A stretch of 64,000 nucleotides of DNA from Axinella damicornis (Eukaryota; Porifera; Demospongiae; Axinellida; Axinellidae). Position 1 is the stretch's first letter; every line of letters starts with the position of its first letter. Where the stretch lies: assembly GCA_963931865.1 (NCBI GenBank), contig OZ007513.1, forward strand, positions 6,742,157 to 6,806,156, given 5' to 3'. The translations under genes and the position numbers were made by a program. Shown here in pieces: positions 1-10,618 of this stretch. The notes below the pieces were generated by a model. The model made no database searches and was not told the origin of the DNA. It saw nothing but the letters and a program-made list of their open reading frames with translations.

Positions 1-109
1 ACTATACTAGTGACGCGTGACCTCATACTTAAATTTACTGAACCTCAAACTCTGCCAAGAATGTTCAAGAGCATTGGGCATGGCTGGAACAGCTGGGGCT
101 ACAAGCTGA

Positions 110-356
110 TGCAATCGGGGAGCAGCAGTCGAAGCGGACAGCCACAGTTGATGCAGACGCAATCAGGGAGCAGCAGCCGAAGTGGACACAATCGGGGAGC
201 AGTTGAAGCAGACGCAACCGATATTGGGGAGCAGCAGCTGAAGCAGACGCAAGCGGTGAGCAGCAGCTGAAGCAGACGCAAGCAAACAGTGAGCAGCAGT
301 TGAAGCGGATCGGAGCACCAGCTGAAGCGGACACAATCAGGGAGCAGCAGCTCTGC
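110..356. repeat. Degenerate minisatellite, unit about 24-36 bp
   Basis: Repeated GGGAGCAGCAG, GAAGCGGACA and GAAGCAGACGCAA motifs form an imperfect array. The three small ORFs across it are serine/glutamine- or cysteine/serine-rich translations of the repeat, and nothing suggests a gene. Confidence 0.8.
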
Positions 357-606
357 ACAGAGAGCTGTCTGGCGCCTGATTACTCACATAGGAGAACGAG
401 GGGGAATGTAGCTGAGCGAGCGAAGTGAACGAAGCCACTTGTAAGAACAATTACTGAATGAAGTTGACAACTAAACTAGTATTGTGAACAATGTGAATCT
501 TGTCCTAACTGGTTATTGGAAGGCTCATATTGGATATTGACTAGGTTAATTGGCATGCTATGTCAACTCATCAATAGTACTCTTGTTAGCAGCTTACAGC
601 CATACA

Positions 607-694
607 GACCTTTGCAGGTTGGTCTGTGCTAATTCAGAGACCCCACGTAGCTATCTACCTTTGACTCTGGACAACCAACCTGCAAATGTCTGTA
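607..694. repeat. Short inverted repeat
   Basis: CAGACCTTTGCAGGTTGGT near 607 is matched on the opposite strand by ACCAACCTGCAAATGTCTG near 676, with about 50 bp between. It may be a decayed fold-back element. The rest of 360-1089 shows no gene signal. Confidence 0.6.
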
Positions 695-1089
695 CAGTGC
701 AGACAAGAACTGGTTATTGAAATAGTAGCCAATAATTGACTGGCAGTGAAAATTACAGGTTGATAACCGATTATTGAATACAAGTTCACAAGAAACCAAC
801 CTCATTGTATGTTAGCTGCCAAGTGTTTGATGTCGTCAGGGGGCAGGACAAGGTTCGATGCACACGTGTTGGCGTTCTTGAAATTCCCTGAGTGGACACT
901 CGGATTTGGTGACTCGTGAGTATATGTAAACATGGCATTGGCAGCTCTGAAATCTTCCCGCCCGCAGTATGACCCAACTGCAGATGATGAACCTGATGAA
1001 TGCGTGTGTGTGTGTTGTCTATGGGATGCCATTTTGCGAAGTTTTGAGGTTATATAGCAATCAAGATGTGACAATTGTGAATTTGAAGT

Positions 1090-1458
1090 TTATGGGGTAC
1101 ATTCCTGAGAGAGAAGAACACAACTACATAATATGACGTCTTCATCTGCAGTGATCAGCATTCTCTCATGAAATCTGTCTCCTTTCACCGTTCCTTCAGC
1201 CAACAACACCTTCAGAAGACACAGCAAGTATGGCATGGTATCGTAGCCCTCTAGCTGATCAATATTCTGTGATGAACTGGAGGCATGCCACTCAGGCTGT
1301 GTCCACACTTCCACGCACTTTTTGGCCACAGCTCTGTCCACACAAACGTTACTGATGGAGATGTCAGCCATGAAGTTGGCTTCTGATCTCTGTATAGCAA
1401 CATTACTGCCTGCTACATCCCATAAACATTCTGGGAAGCCTTTTATACAATGGCACAC
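1090..1458 (-). CDS. Candidate exon, unknown protein
   Basis: A 122-codon open stretch on the minus strand has a balanced protein-like composition (segments GFPECLWDVAGSNVAIQRSE and ANFMADISISNVCVDRAVAK), unlike the low-complexity ORFs around it. It lies 340 bp downstream of the MULE relic on the same strand and could belong to that element or to an unrelated gene. I do not recognise a family. Exon borders were not resolved; the open frame may overrun the true exon at both ends. The 1459-1801 interval between them shows nothing else. Confidence 0.35.
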   Translation of the reverse strand: MCHCIKGFPECLWDVAGSNVAIQRSEANFMADISISNVCVDRAVAKKCVEVWTQPEWHASSSSQNIDQLEGYDTMPYLLCLLKVLLAEGTVKGDRFHERMLITADEDVILCSCVLLSQECTP

Positions 1459-1801
1459 TCGTGCCTGTTGTCTCTCTTGATCATATCGTTTGCATAGCTC
1501 TTTGTGTTGAAGAATCAGCTAAGTACAAGGAAGTTGTTGTACTTAGCTGTTCAGCAGCTAGTGTGTAGGCATGTTCTTCAGGAACACTATTAATTAAACA
1601 TTATGGGAAGTTGGAACAGTCCTGGCAAAGTGGGTTATCGCTTTGGAGGAATCTTCAGTTAACATGATACATCTTATTGGTTATTAGTGGAGTGCCTCGA
1701 ATAGCTCACAGCCTCAAAATGAATCTGTAAGACATAATCAACATTAGAATGATGACATCCTGGCTGTGCGATCCACCAACCTGTGAAATATGTGAGGCTA
1801 T

Positions 1802-2020
1802 TCAACTGAAGACAGCCTTTTCATGTGGTTTGTCAAACGAGCATGCAATGTGGTCCCTGACACGTTGCCACGATTGTGCCAAATGAATCTTGCGTGCTAG
1901 TAAGAGCTTTCTAGCGGCCTCTTTATCAATAGCCTCTCCCGAACCTGGGATATCTGCATCACTCCAATCGGTAACAATTCCTATCGGTGGATGGCCAGGT
2001 CTGAACTCTGGATGGTCTTC
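1802..2020 (-). pseudogene. MULE-type transposase relic
   Basis: A minus-strand frame of 72 codons reads EDHPEFRPGHPPIGIVTDWS, continues DADIPGSGEAIDKEAARKLL and then contains IHLAQSWQRVRDHIACSF. To my knowledge the PIGIVTDWSDA block followed by a charged helix and a QRVRDH motif is typical of MULE-domain transposases expanded in invertebrate genomes. The frame ends in TGA at 1802-1804, where homologues continue, and it is closed by TGA just upstream, where another frame takes over. It is therefore a broken fragment. Family assignment is from memory of the motif, not from a search. Confidence 0.5.
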
Positions 2021-2340
2021 GATCCTCGCTCATTTGGAATGTTTTCGTAAAAGCATGGTACGTAGGCCTTGGTACATACCTTCCTTGTCCATCCCAACTC
2101 TGTTTACAACAGCTCATTCCATTGTTGTATCATTCTGGTATCATCAACTACAGTTAAGTTGAACAGGTAAGGATATATTCCTGTTTCATTACAACAGTAA
2201 GGACAGTTGCTGAAGGGAAGTTATCTTGCTCTGATCTTCAAACATGAGCCCCATCCTGCTTTTATCCACCATCAAAAACTTAAGCACCGGGACTGGAAGA
2301 AGAGGCACTCTGACGGACTGCAGTCTATAGGGAAAATTAC

Positions 2341-2474
2341 TGGACAGCACACAATGCAAGGGAAACACTTCCCATGTACTTCAGACCATGAATATGAATT
2401 ATGAGCATCGCCTTCCGTCTGCGTGACTCCACATTGGACCAGTGAAACTCTTTGAAGGAGTGAATCTGAGCCAT
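2341..2474 (-). CDS. Candidate exon upstream of the MULE relic
   Basis: On the minus strand an ATG at 2474 opens a frame of about 45 codons (MAQIHSFKEFHWSNVESRRR, then KAMLIIHIHGLKYMGSVSLA) that runs to a possible donor CCA|GTAATT at 2341. Alternating charged and hydrophobic residues look like real coding sequence. It sits upstream of the MULE relic on the same strand and may be another exon of the same element. No family recognised; the start is a guess. Confidence 0.3.
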
Positions 2475-2559
2475 CACTGCACATGGTTCCAACTGCAACT
2501 GGCCATGGAGTAGAATTTTGCCTAGCCCTGAATTGTGTAAATTCTCAAACTGTCACTTG

Positions 2560-2773
2560 GAGGCTGAGACAGAATAAGCCATGCCATTGTTCTGAACAAT
2601 GCTAAAACCTTTATATCCTCCGCTAGTCTGTCAAAGTTGAATTCCTGCTCACATACATGGAGACAGACACTAAAAGACACCCTTCTTGCTGCATAATAAT
2701 ATCAACAAGTCTATGGAAAATGCAGTTAAGAAATGCAATACTACGTATGTATATAATGCATGTGATCTTGTCC

Positions 2774-2807
<34 letters not shown>

Positions 2808-3430
2808 AGGTGATATCACGGTGCTTCCTATTTATTTATGTGATGGCGTGTGTGATATTCATTCATGCAGACGGCCTATGTCAGCTATGATCACTTAACA
2901 CTCAGTGCACAGTTGCCACATGCTGAAGTGACCAGTTTGTACTGCCCATTCAGTCATAATAATTATAATGACAACGGTCAATAAACTATGGATCCTCAGA
3001 ATGGTGTCGTGACTTCTATTACTAGGCAATATGAACTATAGGCCCTAGGCCAAGAAGACATTTTACAAATCAGTGTGCTAGCCCATTCATATCTCCCTTG
3101 ACCATTACAACATTGCCCTCATGTACTATTCAAACTGTGTATAAGACACTTGCAACTGATCTAGCTACATGCTAGACAATGGCCTTGTAACCGTCAGTCC
3201 ATTAATGAATAAGTTGATTGCTCAAATCCAGTCTTGTTTGCTCAGACGTTTATATGACTGTATCACTCTCTGGTTGCAGGTTTCTCCCTCAGCTAGCCAG
3301 GGCTGCACTGACGAAGTCTTAATCAGATGCTGACATTCATCCACCCAAGAATAGGGCTCTACGTACAGCAAGTGAGGTCTGTGAAATGTGAGCAGCCGGT
3401 GTATCTACACACATTACATATGATATCCAA
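2560..3430. other. Non-coding stretch with a poly-C run
   Basis: Apart from the homopolymer at 2777-2807 I see no exon-like frame, inverted repeat or recognisable element here. Confidence 0.5.
2777..2807. repeat. Poly-C tract, 31 nt
   Basis: An uninterrupted run of C on the plus strand, one of three very long C/G homopolymers in this window. Its exact length is unlikely to be reliable. Confidence 0.9.
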
Positions 3431-3431
3431 C

Positions 3432-3523
3432 TAGCCTCGTTCCCAGGCCATCGCCCAGCTTTTTGTCACTTGCAGTACGTACTGCAAGCGACGAAAAGCT
3501 GGGCGTGGGGCTGGTAATGAGCC
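3432..3523. mobile_element. Fold-back MITE of the TAGCCTCGTTCCCAGGCC family
   Basis: The left arm (TAGCCTCGTTCCCAGGCC, CGCCCAGCTTTTTGTC, CTTGCAGTAC) is answered by GTACTGCAAGCG, ACGAAAAGCTGGGCG and TGGTAATGAGCC, so the 92 bp fold almost completely on themselves. It has no coding capacity. Many other copies occur in this window. Confidence 0.85.
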
Positions 3524-3929
3524 TTGTATTGCGAACATTGTTCAGCTGCTGTCAAGAATGAGCTGTTAACACATGTTACTGTATTTAGTCAGACGGATAA
3601 GTGAAACTATATAATATATATATTGCAATAGTTTGAGATGTGTGAAGGACTACTACTTCTGCTAGGGCGCACATGCTGAGTTCGACGCTCCGGCTTTGAG
3701 TTTGGTCGCATTATACAACATTGCTGGTTCTGATATTTCCACAACCATGTCTTGATGACCAACCTAATACTGTGGGTTTCATGACTCACTCTGTGAGTTT
3801 GTTCATGAGCACTTAATTAACCAGTGAACTTTCCTGAAAGAAAACCACCTGCCACACTTGTAATGTTTCCATATGGGCATAGGATGTATATAGCTGTTGG
3901 TGATGGTGGTATGGTAGGTGGGAGTAGGT

Positions 3930-4130
3930 ACGTGGATTGTCAGAGATACTCTGACATGTAAGGAATCTCTGTCAGGCTAGGACCAGTTTGGTCTGACATT
4001 CCTTAGACGTCCGTGCATCATCAGAGATACTCTCAGTCTGATAGCAAGGATGGCGCCACAGTTCCTTGGACGTCCATGGATTGTCAGCATTACTCTCATC
4101 TCACTGACAGTCCATGACTTGTGATGCCAG
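3930..4130. repeat. Imperfect repeats with GTCAGAGATACTCTGAC-type motifs
   Basis: The words TCAGAGATACTCT, TTCCTTAGACGTCC / TTCCTTGGACGTCC and GGATTGTCAG recur two or three times within 200 bp. This is probably a decayed tandem or fold-back sequence. Confidence 0.5.
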
Positions 4131-4252
4131 CACTGGACATGTGTGGACTGGATCACATGCACCATCAGTTTGTTTGATGAAGTTATTGTATCATTTTCTC
4201 CAAGGGGGAAGTGCGCTTTGCATCCTATCCTCCATAAAGAGACTATGATTCC

Positions 4253-4375
4253 TCCCTCCCTCCCTCCCTCCCTCGATCCCTCCCTCCCTCCCTCCCTCCC
4301 TCCCTCCCTCCCTTCCTCCCTCCCTCAATCCCTCCCTCAATCCTCCCTCTCCTTCCCTCACTCCCTCCCTCTCTT
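4253..4375. repeat. (TCCC)n microsatellite
   Basis: Tandem TCCC with a few interruptions. It lies directly before the next exon candidate and may serve as its upstream pyrimidine tract. Confidence 0.9.
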
Positions 4376-4389
4376 GTAGGTCCTATTAG

Positions 4390-4596
4390 ATTATTTCTCC
4401 TCTTGTGGAGAGTGCAAAGTTTATCTTTGAGTATCTGCTGCGCCTGGAGAGGAATGTCACGGACGAGGCACGAGAAGCCGAGCGAAACCTATGCTGCTCA
4501 TGCAGAACCTGTGTTGGCTGGATTCCGGACTCTGGAACCGGCACTCATGCGGCCTATTCCAGGATCCCGATTTCGTCATTCCTGCTCCACTTCGAG
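4390..4596 (+). CDS. Candidate internal exon, unknown protein
   Basis: After a long pyrimidine tract ending in ATTAG, a 207-nt frame of exactly 69 codons runs to a possible donor GAG|GTGGTA. It reads as protein, with VESAKFIFEYLLRLERNVTD near residue 6, then EAREAERNLCCSCRTC and finally SRIPISSFLLHFE. A charged helix followed by a CCSCRTC cluster is visible. Both borders are in phase 0. I do not recognise the family. A competing frame is open over the same stretch but is less protein-like. Confidence 0.4.
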
Positions 4597-4639
4597 GTGG
4601 TATGTTCCATTTTTCACCTCCTATGTACTAGTTAATCAA

Positions 4640-5190
4640 GATATCTAAGTAGTGTATTCTAGGCAACATTCATGACAATCCAATAATGTTGATGAATTTG
4701 TACACATGCAGTTAGTGACATCAGGTTGACTATTCCACTGATATTATTGTTCCGTAACTTTCATGAGAAAATTACCTTTGGCCTTTCACCCATCCAACAA
4801 GACTGTCCACGACCTGGGGAAGACGTATGATCACTCTATAGTGTCCCCGCTATTACTAGAGAGATATGTTGTGTGTGTGTGTATAATGTGAGTGTGACAG
4901 TTTGTGCTTAAATATTAGTGTGAGTCCATTTGACTACCAGCACAAAACTAAACCATATGAATTGGCTGGATGCTTCACTTTGATGGTTGGCGAAACTTTT
5001 GAATGGCATGCTAGCTCTAGCAAGAAGGTTGATTGAAGTCCTTTTTGTCCTCTACATGACGCTTTAATAAGCTCCCTACAAGTGCGTATGCATGTGGAGG
5101 TTAGTGAGTAACAGAAGTGGACGTACACTGTATGGGGTGTGATTAGACTAGTGACATGACCTTCAGACTTACTTAGTACTGTGTGTGATT
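4640..5190. other. Non-coding stretch
   Basis: A short (TG)n at 4870-4882 is the only distinct feature. No exon-like frame is seen on either strand. Confidence 0.4.
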
Positions 5191-5191
5191 A

Positions 5192-5359
5192 ATGGCCAGG
5201 CAAATTTGGAGAAGGTTTTGGGAGCATTTCTCTGTGAATACTGATGATGAAAAGCAAGGCTTGTTTCAAGATTTGTACATAGTGCCTGCTAAATTTGGCA
5301 CAGTTTACCTTAGGGTACATGAGGGTAATTACTTGGCAACTGTGGTCAAAACAGTGTAA
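5192..5359 (+). CDS. Candidate exon, 55 codons
   Basis: An ATG at 5192 opens 55 codons ending in TAA. The product begins MARQIWRRFWEHFSVNTDDE and continues with FQDLYIVPAKFGTVYLRV. The composition is protein-like. It precedes the plus-strand exons at 5725 and 6032 and could be part of the same transcription unit, with the stop lying beyond an unrecognised donor. No family recognised. Confidence 0.3.
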   Translation: MARQIWRRFWEHFSVNTDDEKQGLFQDLYIVPAKFGTVYLRVHEGNYLATVVKTV

Positions 5360-5724
5360 ACATAATAAACATAATTGACTTATTGTGCACTAAGTGGCAA
5401 GTTGTGGGTTTTCTTGTATGTGCATTCAGGGTACAAATCCTGTACACCCTAACCTTGTACCCAGGCCCACACGATTTGCGAAAAGGGCCTGGAGACACAT
5501 AGCAGGTTTTCCATATGTGCTGGGTCGGTGTGTTGTGTAAGTGATTACATTCCTTACTGGATGCATTCAAATTCACGAGGCAGTTAGCGGTTGGTGATGG
5601 CTAAGTAGAAGTCTTCACCAGGTAGCGACCAGACATGAATCTTGAGAATCTTGAGCAATGGTTTTAACTATTATGCGTACACTATACTACTGATCTCCCA
5701 TAAAATTTAATGTCTTTGTCTTAG

Positions 5725-5902
5725 GTGAAGGTGCCATCATTGTGATCTCAGATGTTACTTCCTCTCTACCTGTCCAAGCCGCACAACCTGTCACTAATGA
5801 CAATCCAGCTCTGTTTGAAAATAGCATTGAGACTGACGGCTATGTACCTCACCTCCCATCACCTATGACATGGACCTCGGATTCATCTGAATTCAGAATC
5901 TG
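5725..5902 (+). CDS. Candidate exon, S/T/P-rich segment
   Basis: Acceptor TTTGTCTTAG precedes an open frame (GAIIVISDVTSSLPVQAAQP, then NDNPALFENSIETDGYVPHL) and a strong donor TCTG|GTAAGT follows. The other two frames contain stops. The exon has a two-base overhang at each end. Joined directly to the exon at 6032 it would create a stop, so either an alternative acceptor (ACAACAG, about 50 bp later) is used or one of the exons carries an indel. Confidence 0.45.
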
Positions 5903-6031
5903 GTAAGTACACCTACATGTACATGACTGTATGCTTGATAACAAGTGCACTTTATCATGTGCATATTACGTAAGTGTAATAAGAGAGTAGTGGTGACTTT
6001 GCATTTATGTTTGTACATGTATGTCTTGCAG

Positions 6032-6213
6032 ATCCTCTAGCAATGGAAATAACAGTGGACAACTTGGACAACAGGCTGTACAACCTGGAGAACTTCTTAT
6101 TTCAGGAGGTCATGAGAGATATGCAAGGTGGATTTAAGGCCAACCAACAGAGTATCCTACGGAGACTGGCTGCTGTTGAGCAAGGGAATTATCAAGGCAA
6201 TTACAGACACTAA
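6032..6213 (+). CDS. Candidate terminal exon with coiled coil
   Basis: A TGTCTTGCAG acceptor precedes about 60 codons ending in TAA at 6211-6213. The product contains MEITVDNLDNRLYNLENFLF, then VMRDMQGGFKANQQSILRRL, and a heptad-like pattern of L/V/I/F suggests a coiled coil. Together with the preceding S/T-rich exon it would form a flexible linker ending in a short C-terminal helix. The plus-strand gene at 51.0-51.3 kb has the same design. No family recognised. Confidence 0.45.
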
Positions 6214-6724
6214 AAATTATTGAGTTCAAGTCCTAACTCATGAGGGGTAATTCATCCACGCATTTGGTACAAAGGGGGACAAGCCTGGCAAATTTCTATA
6301 TCCAAACTGGATTCATGTAGATGGAGAATTACTGTACTCGCTATGTTTCTGTCCCAGGTGATTTATTCATAGGTTTGGAGCTGATGCTTAAGACATGTTG
6401 TACTTGTAGATGAAGATGGATTTGTTGATGTTGCAGATTACATGTAAAAATGTTAGCCTCATCACTATTTTTGTAATTTAGCTATGTTTACATGCATCCC
6501 ACTCTGTCAATTTATATTCTACTATTGCTGAAACTAAAGCTTTTTGATGACTACAATTTAGCTAAGTGTATTGCATGTTATCTGTTGTCTAAGCTAGTAA
6601 ACTTCAAGCCCTTGTAATTGTTGCGTCAGCAGTCACAATTCTGGTGACAAAGACAATAGCTACAAGAATCTTCTTCTGCAGTGTATGATGCTATGTTGAT
6701 CGAGCCATTATTGAATCTCTGACC

Positions 6725-6726
<2 letters not shown>

Positions 6727-6764
<38 letters not shown>
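6727..6764. repeat. Poly-G tract, 38 nt
   Basis: A run of 38 G on the plus strand. The rest of 6214-7080 has no recognisable exon, apart from a weak minus-strand match near 6800 (ELEQFI) to the exon at 52.7 kb. Confidence 0.9.
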
Positions 6765-6765
<1 letters not shown>

Positions 6766-7080
6766 AATCATCCGTACACTTCCTGATGAATTGCTCCAGC
6801 TCGATTTATGTCTCAGGAATTGTTGTAGATGAATTGTCGAAATATTGAATAATCAATGATACGAGGATGGTGTTTGTATACTGTGCTGCGGTCATTAAAC
6901 AATTAGCTAACTGTGCATGTTTGAGATAGCTACAGCAAAGCTCGAGTCTGTCTTGGAACATTCTCCCACTCCTGCTGACCCGCCTGAGTCTTGGTTGATG
7001 TACATGTACTCCTCCATCCACCTCCTCCACCCCCCTCCCTCTTCCCAAATCTCTCCATCCCCCAACCTCCCACCTTACTG

Positions 7081-7218
7081 AACGGGAATATTGACCTGAC
7101 TTCTGCACATCATGCTGGGAATATTCACCTTGAGGAGGAAGAGCTCATAATCAGGTGGCAACTGATCTGGTTTGTAGAGGTGCTGGTAGAACAACAAATG
7201 AAGGTTTCAGAACTGTAG
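7081..7218 (+). CDS. Candidate C-terminal coding segment
   Basis: This plus-strand frame ends in TAG at 7216-7218 and reads NGNIDLTSAHHAGNIHLEEE, then LIIRWQLIWFVEVLVEQQMK. The acidic-to-hydrophobic helix looks coding, but no clear acceptor is present. It stops about 150 bp before the start of the duplicated block; a different gene ends at the matching place near 49530 in copy 2. Confidence 0.25.
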   Translation, partial: NGNIDLTSAHHAGNIHLEEEELIIRWQLIWFVEVLVEQQMKVSEL

Positions 7219-7369
7219 TCATGTTGATACAATACAAAACGTAATGAAGTACAGAATCAGATTCCTAATTCACTTCACTCAGTAAACAGATCGAGTTGCA
7301 GTACATACAGAGTAACAATGACCATGCAGCCACTGATGACAGTAAAAGAGAACATGCCCACATGCTACT

Positions 7370-7520
7370 CTAGTCTTCTCCTGGATGGCACCGTCTATTC
7401 AGGAGGTGAAGCAGGAGAGGTCTGGCTGACAGACATGGACTGACCCAGGGCAGATCGAGAGGCATAGCCGGGCTTGCAGGGGCACTGGTGGATGTCTCCC
7501 ACTCAAAAGTCACTCAGTGT
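7370..7520 (-). pseudogene. Broken copy of the last exon seen at 49633-49772
   Basis: The acceptor CTCCTCAG and the final codons (CPGED-like ending, TAG) match the minus-strand exon at 49.7 kb. Here the frame after the acceptor hits TGA within three codons (ACACTGAGTGACTTTT against ACACTGAGTGTGAGGTT), and further indels follow. Copy 2 is intact, so this copy has decayed. Confidence 0.6.
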
Positions 7521-8078
7521 CTGAGGAGAGAAAGGGTACAACACAATGAAGGTTTTTATGCTGACAGGAATGTCTTCGTTGACACCTCTTTTCCATGTTT
7601 GACTTGATGTTGTGCAAGACTGTACAGCAGTTCAGTTCAATATGTATCTTCGTTGAGGATGAGTCAAGGCATAGGTGTACATCGTTTGATCGCACTTGAG
7701 TGTCGGGCAGTACAAAGTTGTGGGCTGCCTGCCTGATACTTGTTTGGGTAATAATTTCAAAGGTGGGCGTTGGAAGTTTTGGAACAGGATATACTGTGGT
7801 CACTATGAATACAAAGGGTCAGGGTCCCCACCTCTGGGTCAAGTGCCTTCTTGCTCATAAAATTATGTAAACTTCACCGCCTGCTTAGCAACAATGACAT
7901 GCACTGATATAATTATCCGGGACTGAAATGCAATTACACAAGGCAGACCCTACCATGAAAGCATTCTTCTCTACTAGAAACTGGAGACAGGAAAGGACCA
8001 GCTCCTATTACCTAGTGGCAACAGATGAAGTTTATCATTATCACTGTGATAGACTAGCTCCAGCCTGGTATGTGTCAC

Positions 8079-8112
8079 TAGCTTCATTCCCAGGCCCGGG
8101 GAACGAGGCTAG
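8079..8112. mobile_element. Minimal TAGCCTCG-family palindrome
   Basis: TAGCTTCATTCCCAGGCC is followed almost at once by GGGGAACGAGGCTA. Only the two termini remain, 34 bp in all. Confidence 0.6.
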
Positions 8113-8415
8113 TGTGTCGCATACCCTGAGTTGATTGATGACGCAACAGCCCGGTGAAATGCTCAGCTGAGTGCACCCCATATGACCAGTCTGCTAGTAT
8201 GTTAAAGGGAGAGGTGAGGATCAACCACAGCAATCAGAATTGTTCACTAAGAAGTAACCATGATTTAAGAGATGAGGTTATCTCAGCAAGACAAAGTGAA
8301 GCTTGGGGCGAATGCTCCAACGATTGCCAAGGTGGCAGGTGAGGTTGGTTGAAGTTGGTTGGGCTGAGTGCAGAGACTAAGTCCAGAAAGGGTGCGTCAG
8401 ATAGAAAATCCCTTA

Positions 8416-8928
8416 CCGTATAGCACCAAATTTTCGAGGGACAAAATTTATCGCGGATTGGCCTTTTACAAAATTTCGCGGAAATAATTTTCGCAGATTG
8501 AAGATTCTGGTTAACCACACCCAGTCTGATGCTGCCACCACTGCAGCGTGCAATTAAACCAGTAGTGCGGGATGAAGTGCATACTCTGAGTCAATCGTTT
8601 GTAGTTTTTGTGACACGGTAACACTCGATGTCATCACTGCCACAGTGAAGGGATTCCCTCGTACAAGGCAAATGTTCACCGATACGCGATAGCTGCATCT
8701 CGATCGGACCCCAGCTGTCTTGGTAGTCGTGATACAAACGAACCGTCGCCTCTGAAGCAAGATATCGAGTGTGTGCTCCATGTTTGCGTGGCGGGACAAT
8801 TAACTTTTGAGTGATAGCTATATAGCTATCCTCTGGTAGTATTGAAAATGTTAGCGAGCTTTATTTTCGCGGTCCAATCCATGAAAACCACGAAAATTTG
8901 TGCGCCTCAAAAATTTGGCGCTATACGG
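8416..8928. mobile_element. TA-flanked MITE, CCGTATAG termini
   Basis: The 513-bp element starts CCGTATAGCACCAAATTTTC and ends in its inverse (AAATTTGGCGCTATACGG). It is flanked by TA at 8414-8415 and 8929-8930. A homologous copy sits at 52931-53442 in the second copy of the segmental duplication, so insertion preceded the duplication. No transposase frame is present. Confidence 0.85.
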
Positions 8929-9381
8929 TATGCAAACATGGAGAAATTCCACACCTTGACTAGTACTGTGGTAGAAGTCGGATATCTACTACGATGACTT
9001 GGAGGTTATGGAATCATGGGGAAATTAGCCTCAGCTCCACCTTGACCACACTTCCCAGGGTAAATAGCATAACCTACACGTCAATGTGGTAGATTGTGTG
9101 CATAGCTGGATGACTGTACCTCGTCGAAGTCTTGCTATGAGCTTGACTGCACTAGCACCTCCCGTGCACTGGGTCTCCCAGGATAGTCATTCACTGCAGG
9201 TAACATTCAGATTCATCACCATGGAAACAAAGAGTGCATGTTTAGATCACAACAAGTATCGGAATGGAGACGATCCCACTGGTCAGAGGGAACTACCACC
9301 TTTCCACCAATACCATGGTTACCATGGTTACCATTGCTACCAACATTAGAGATGGATACCTTGACCAACGGCATTAGCTAC

Positions 9382-9458
9382 TAGCCTCGTTCCCAGGTCA
9401 TTCCCACCGCCATCATTGGATCACTTCCAGTATGAAGTATGGCCTGGGAACAAGGCTA
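9382..9458. mobile_element. TAGCCTCG-family fold-back MITE
   Basis: TAGCCTCGTTCCCAGGTC and GGCCTGGGAACAAGGCTA frame about 77 bp with an imperfect palindromic interior. The matching copy at 54.6 kb is partly degraded. Confidence 0.7.
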
Positions 9459-9770
9459 ATGTGTTTAATACACTATAACAAGCCACCAATGAAAAGTAGT
9501 GGTGTTCATAAAACTTGGAAGGTAGGGCATTAGGGGCGAACACATGCTACTGTGTATACAATGTTCGTGTATGCCCATATACAATGACTTTGATCGCGAA
9601 GAGGTGCACCCAAATTAGCTGTAAAAAACAATAGTAACGATCTGAGAACTATATGAATGCTGGGATAAGCATTTTGTAGCAGTCATCTTGTGTTTCCTGT
9701 TCTTGAAAGGACTCTGTGACCATGAAGAGGTGGAGCCAATTTTATGACTAGTCATGAAAACTAAGAAATA

Positions 9771-10032
9771 CCTCAGTCGCGCGTTATTAGGCGCATATAC
9801 CATTAACTCCACAGGAAGGAAATATGCGCCTAAAAGCCTAACAGCGAATCACATTCCTTGAATAGAAAGTGCACTTCAAATCGAATTGTAGCTTTTTCCC
9901 ACTCTGTATGATCGAAAATGGCAGAATTTCTGGAAGACTGCATCGCTTAACAGCGAGTACCTGGGAAGAGAGTTGAACCAGCGTTTAACAGTGAATATAA
10001 GTGAGCTGCGCCTAATAACGTGCTACTACGGT
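9771..10032. mobile_element. TA-flanked MITE, CCGTAGTTGC type, left end decayed
   Basis: This is homologous to the complete element at 55287-55552. The right end CTACTACGG followed by TA is intact; the left end has diverged and carries extra bases. Internal GCGCGTTA and TAACGTG words repeat the termini. Confidence 0.6.
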
Positions 10033-10081
10033 AGCCGAAATAGCAGTGAAACAAAGCGACTTCACTTGAAATAGACACAAG

Positions 10082-10146
10082 AGCACATGATGATATCATC
10101 GTCACTGCGGCTCCTCTGCTGCAATGATGATGTCATCATGTGCTCT
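10082..10146. repeat. Perfect-arm palindrome GAGCACATGATGA
   Basis: AAGAGCACATGATGATATCATC is answered by GATGATGTCATCATGTGCTCT about 20 bp later. The same palindrome occurs at 55611-55671 in copy 2. Confidence 0.8.
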
Positions 10147-10158
10147 AGAGTCAACCAC

Positions 10159-10290
10159 CTGTTGTGCTAACAGATGCAATTCTGTAGGCTATTTCTGCTG
10201 GAGGGATGAGGTAACCGTCTAGGTTGTCAACCAGTGTTACCTCTTGTTGACTGTTCTCTGGGTGAGAGTGTCTGACCGGCTCCAGCCCCA
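10159..10290 (-). pseudogene. EIF2D: eIF2D SUI1-domain exon, degenerate copy 1
   Basis: The minus frame reads LEPVR, then a scrambled HSHPENSQQ, then EVTLVDNLDGYLIPPAEIAY up to a donor ACAACAG|GTGG. Copy 2 (55701) has LTLAQRTGNK where this one has HSHPENSQQ. eIF2D proteins have a conserved LEPI..TTAQRASNKKVTLVRNLE block at this place, in the C-terminal SUI1 region used in non-canonical initiation and 40S recycling. Compensating small indels keep the frame open but destroy the conserved core, so this copy is probably not functional. Confidence 0.6.
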
Positions 10291-10297
10291 CCTTCCT

Positions 10298-10298
<1 letters not shown>

Positions 10299-10360
<62 letters not shown>

Positions 10361-10466
10361 TGTATGAGTGTGTGTGTGTGGTGTACGAGTGTGTGTGTGT
10401 GTGCATGGTATGTGGAGGGGTCTGTGTGCGCAGTGTGTGGAGGGGTGTGTATGTGCATGTGAATGT
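10299..10466. repeat. (GT)n microsatellite, then degenerate GT-rich repeat
   Basis: A pure (GT)n runs from 10299 to about 10359 and is followed by GTGTATGAGTGTG variants. It lies in the intron before the eIF2D-like exon, and histidine/threonine-rich ORFs across it are artefacts. Confidence 0.9.
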
Positions 10467-10618
10467 GTGAGGTGCACGTGAACCATGTGCTGTGTACAGT
10501 ACGCATCTTTAAAATTGATGCTGAGATTCCGAAACCTTTCTGTTGCTGGTCAAGGTTTCTGCATCTCAGGAAGCCCAAAACGTAGCTACGGAGGTTCCGT
10601 AAGTGACACCACTGTTTG

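Noticed and set aside
4143..4379. Pro/Ser/Leu-rich ORF
   Set aside because: It is the (TCCC)n microsatellite in frame.
6032..6120. Alternative exon frame SSSNGNNSGQLGQQAVQPGE
   Set aside because: Composition is less protein-like and it ends sooner than the coiled-coil frame of the same DNA.
10151..10578. His/Thr-rich ORFs
   Set aside because: They read through the (GT)n microsatellite. Only the eIF2D-like part downstream is meaningful.
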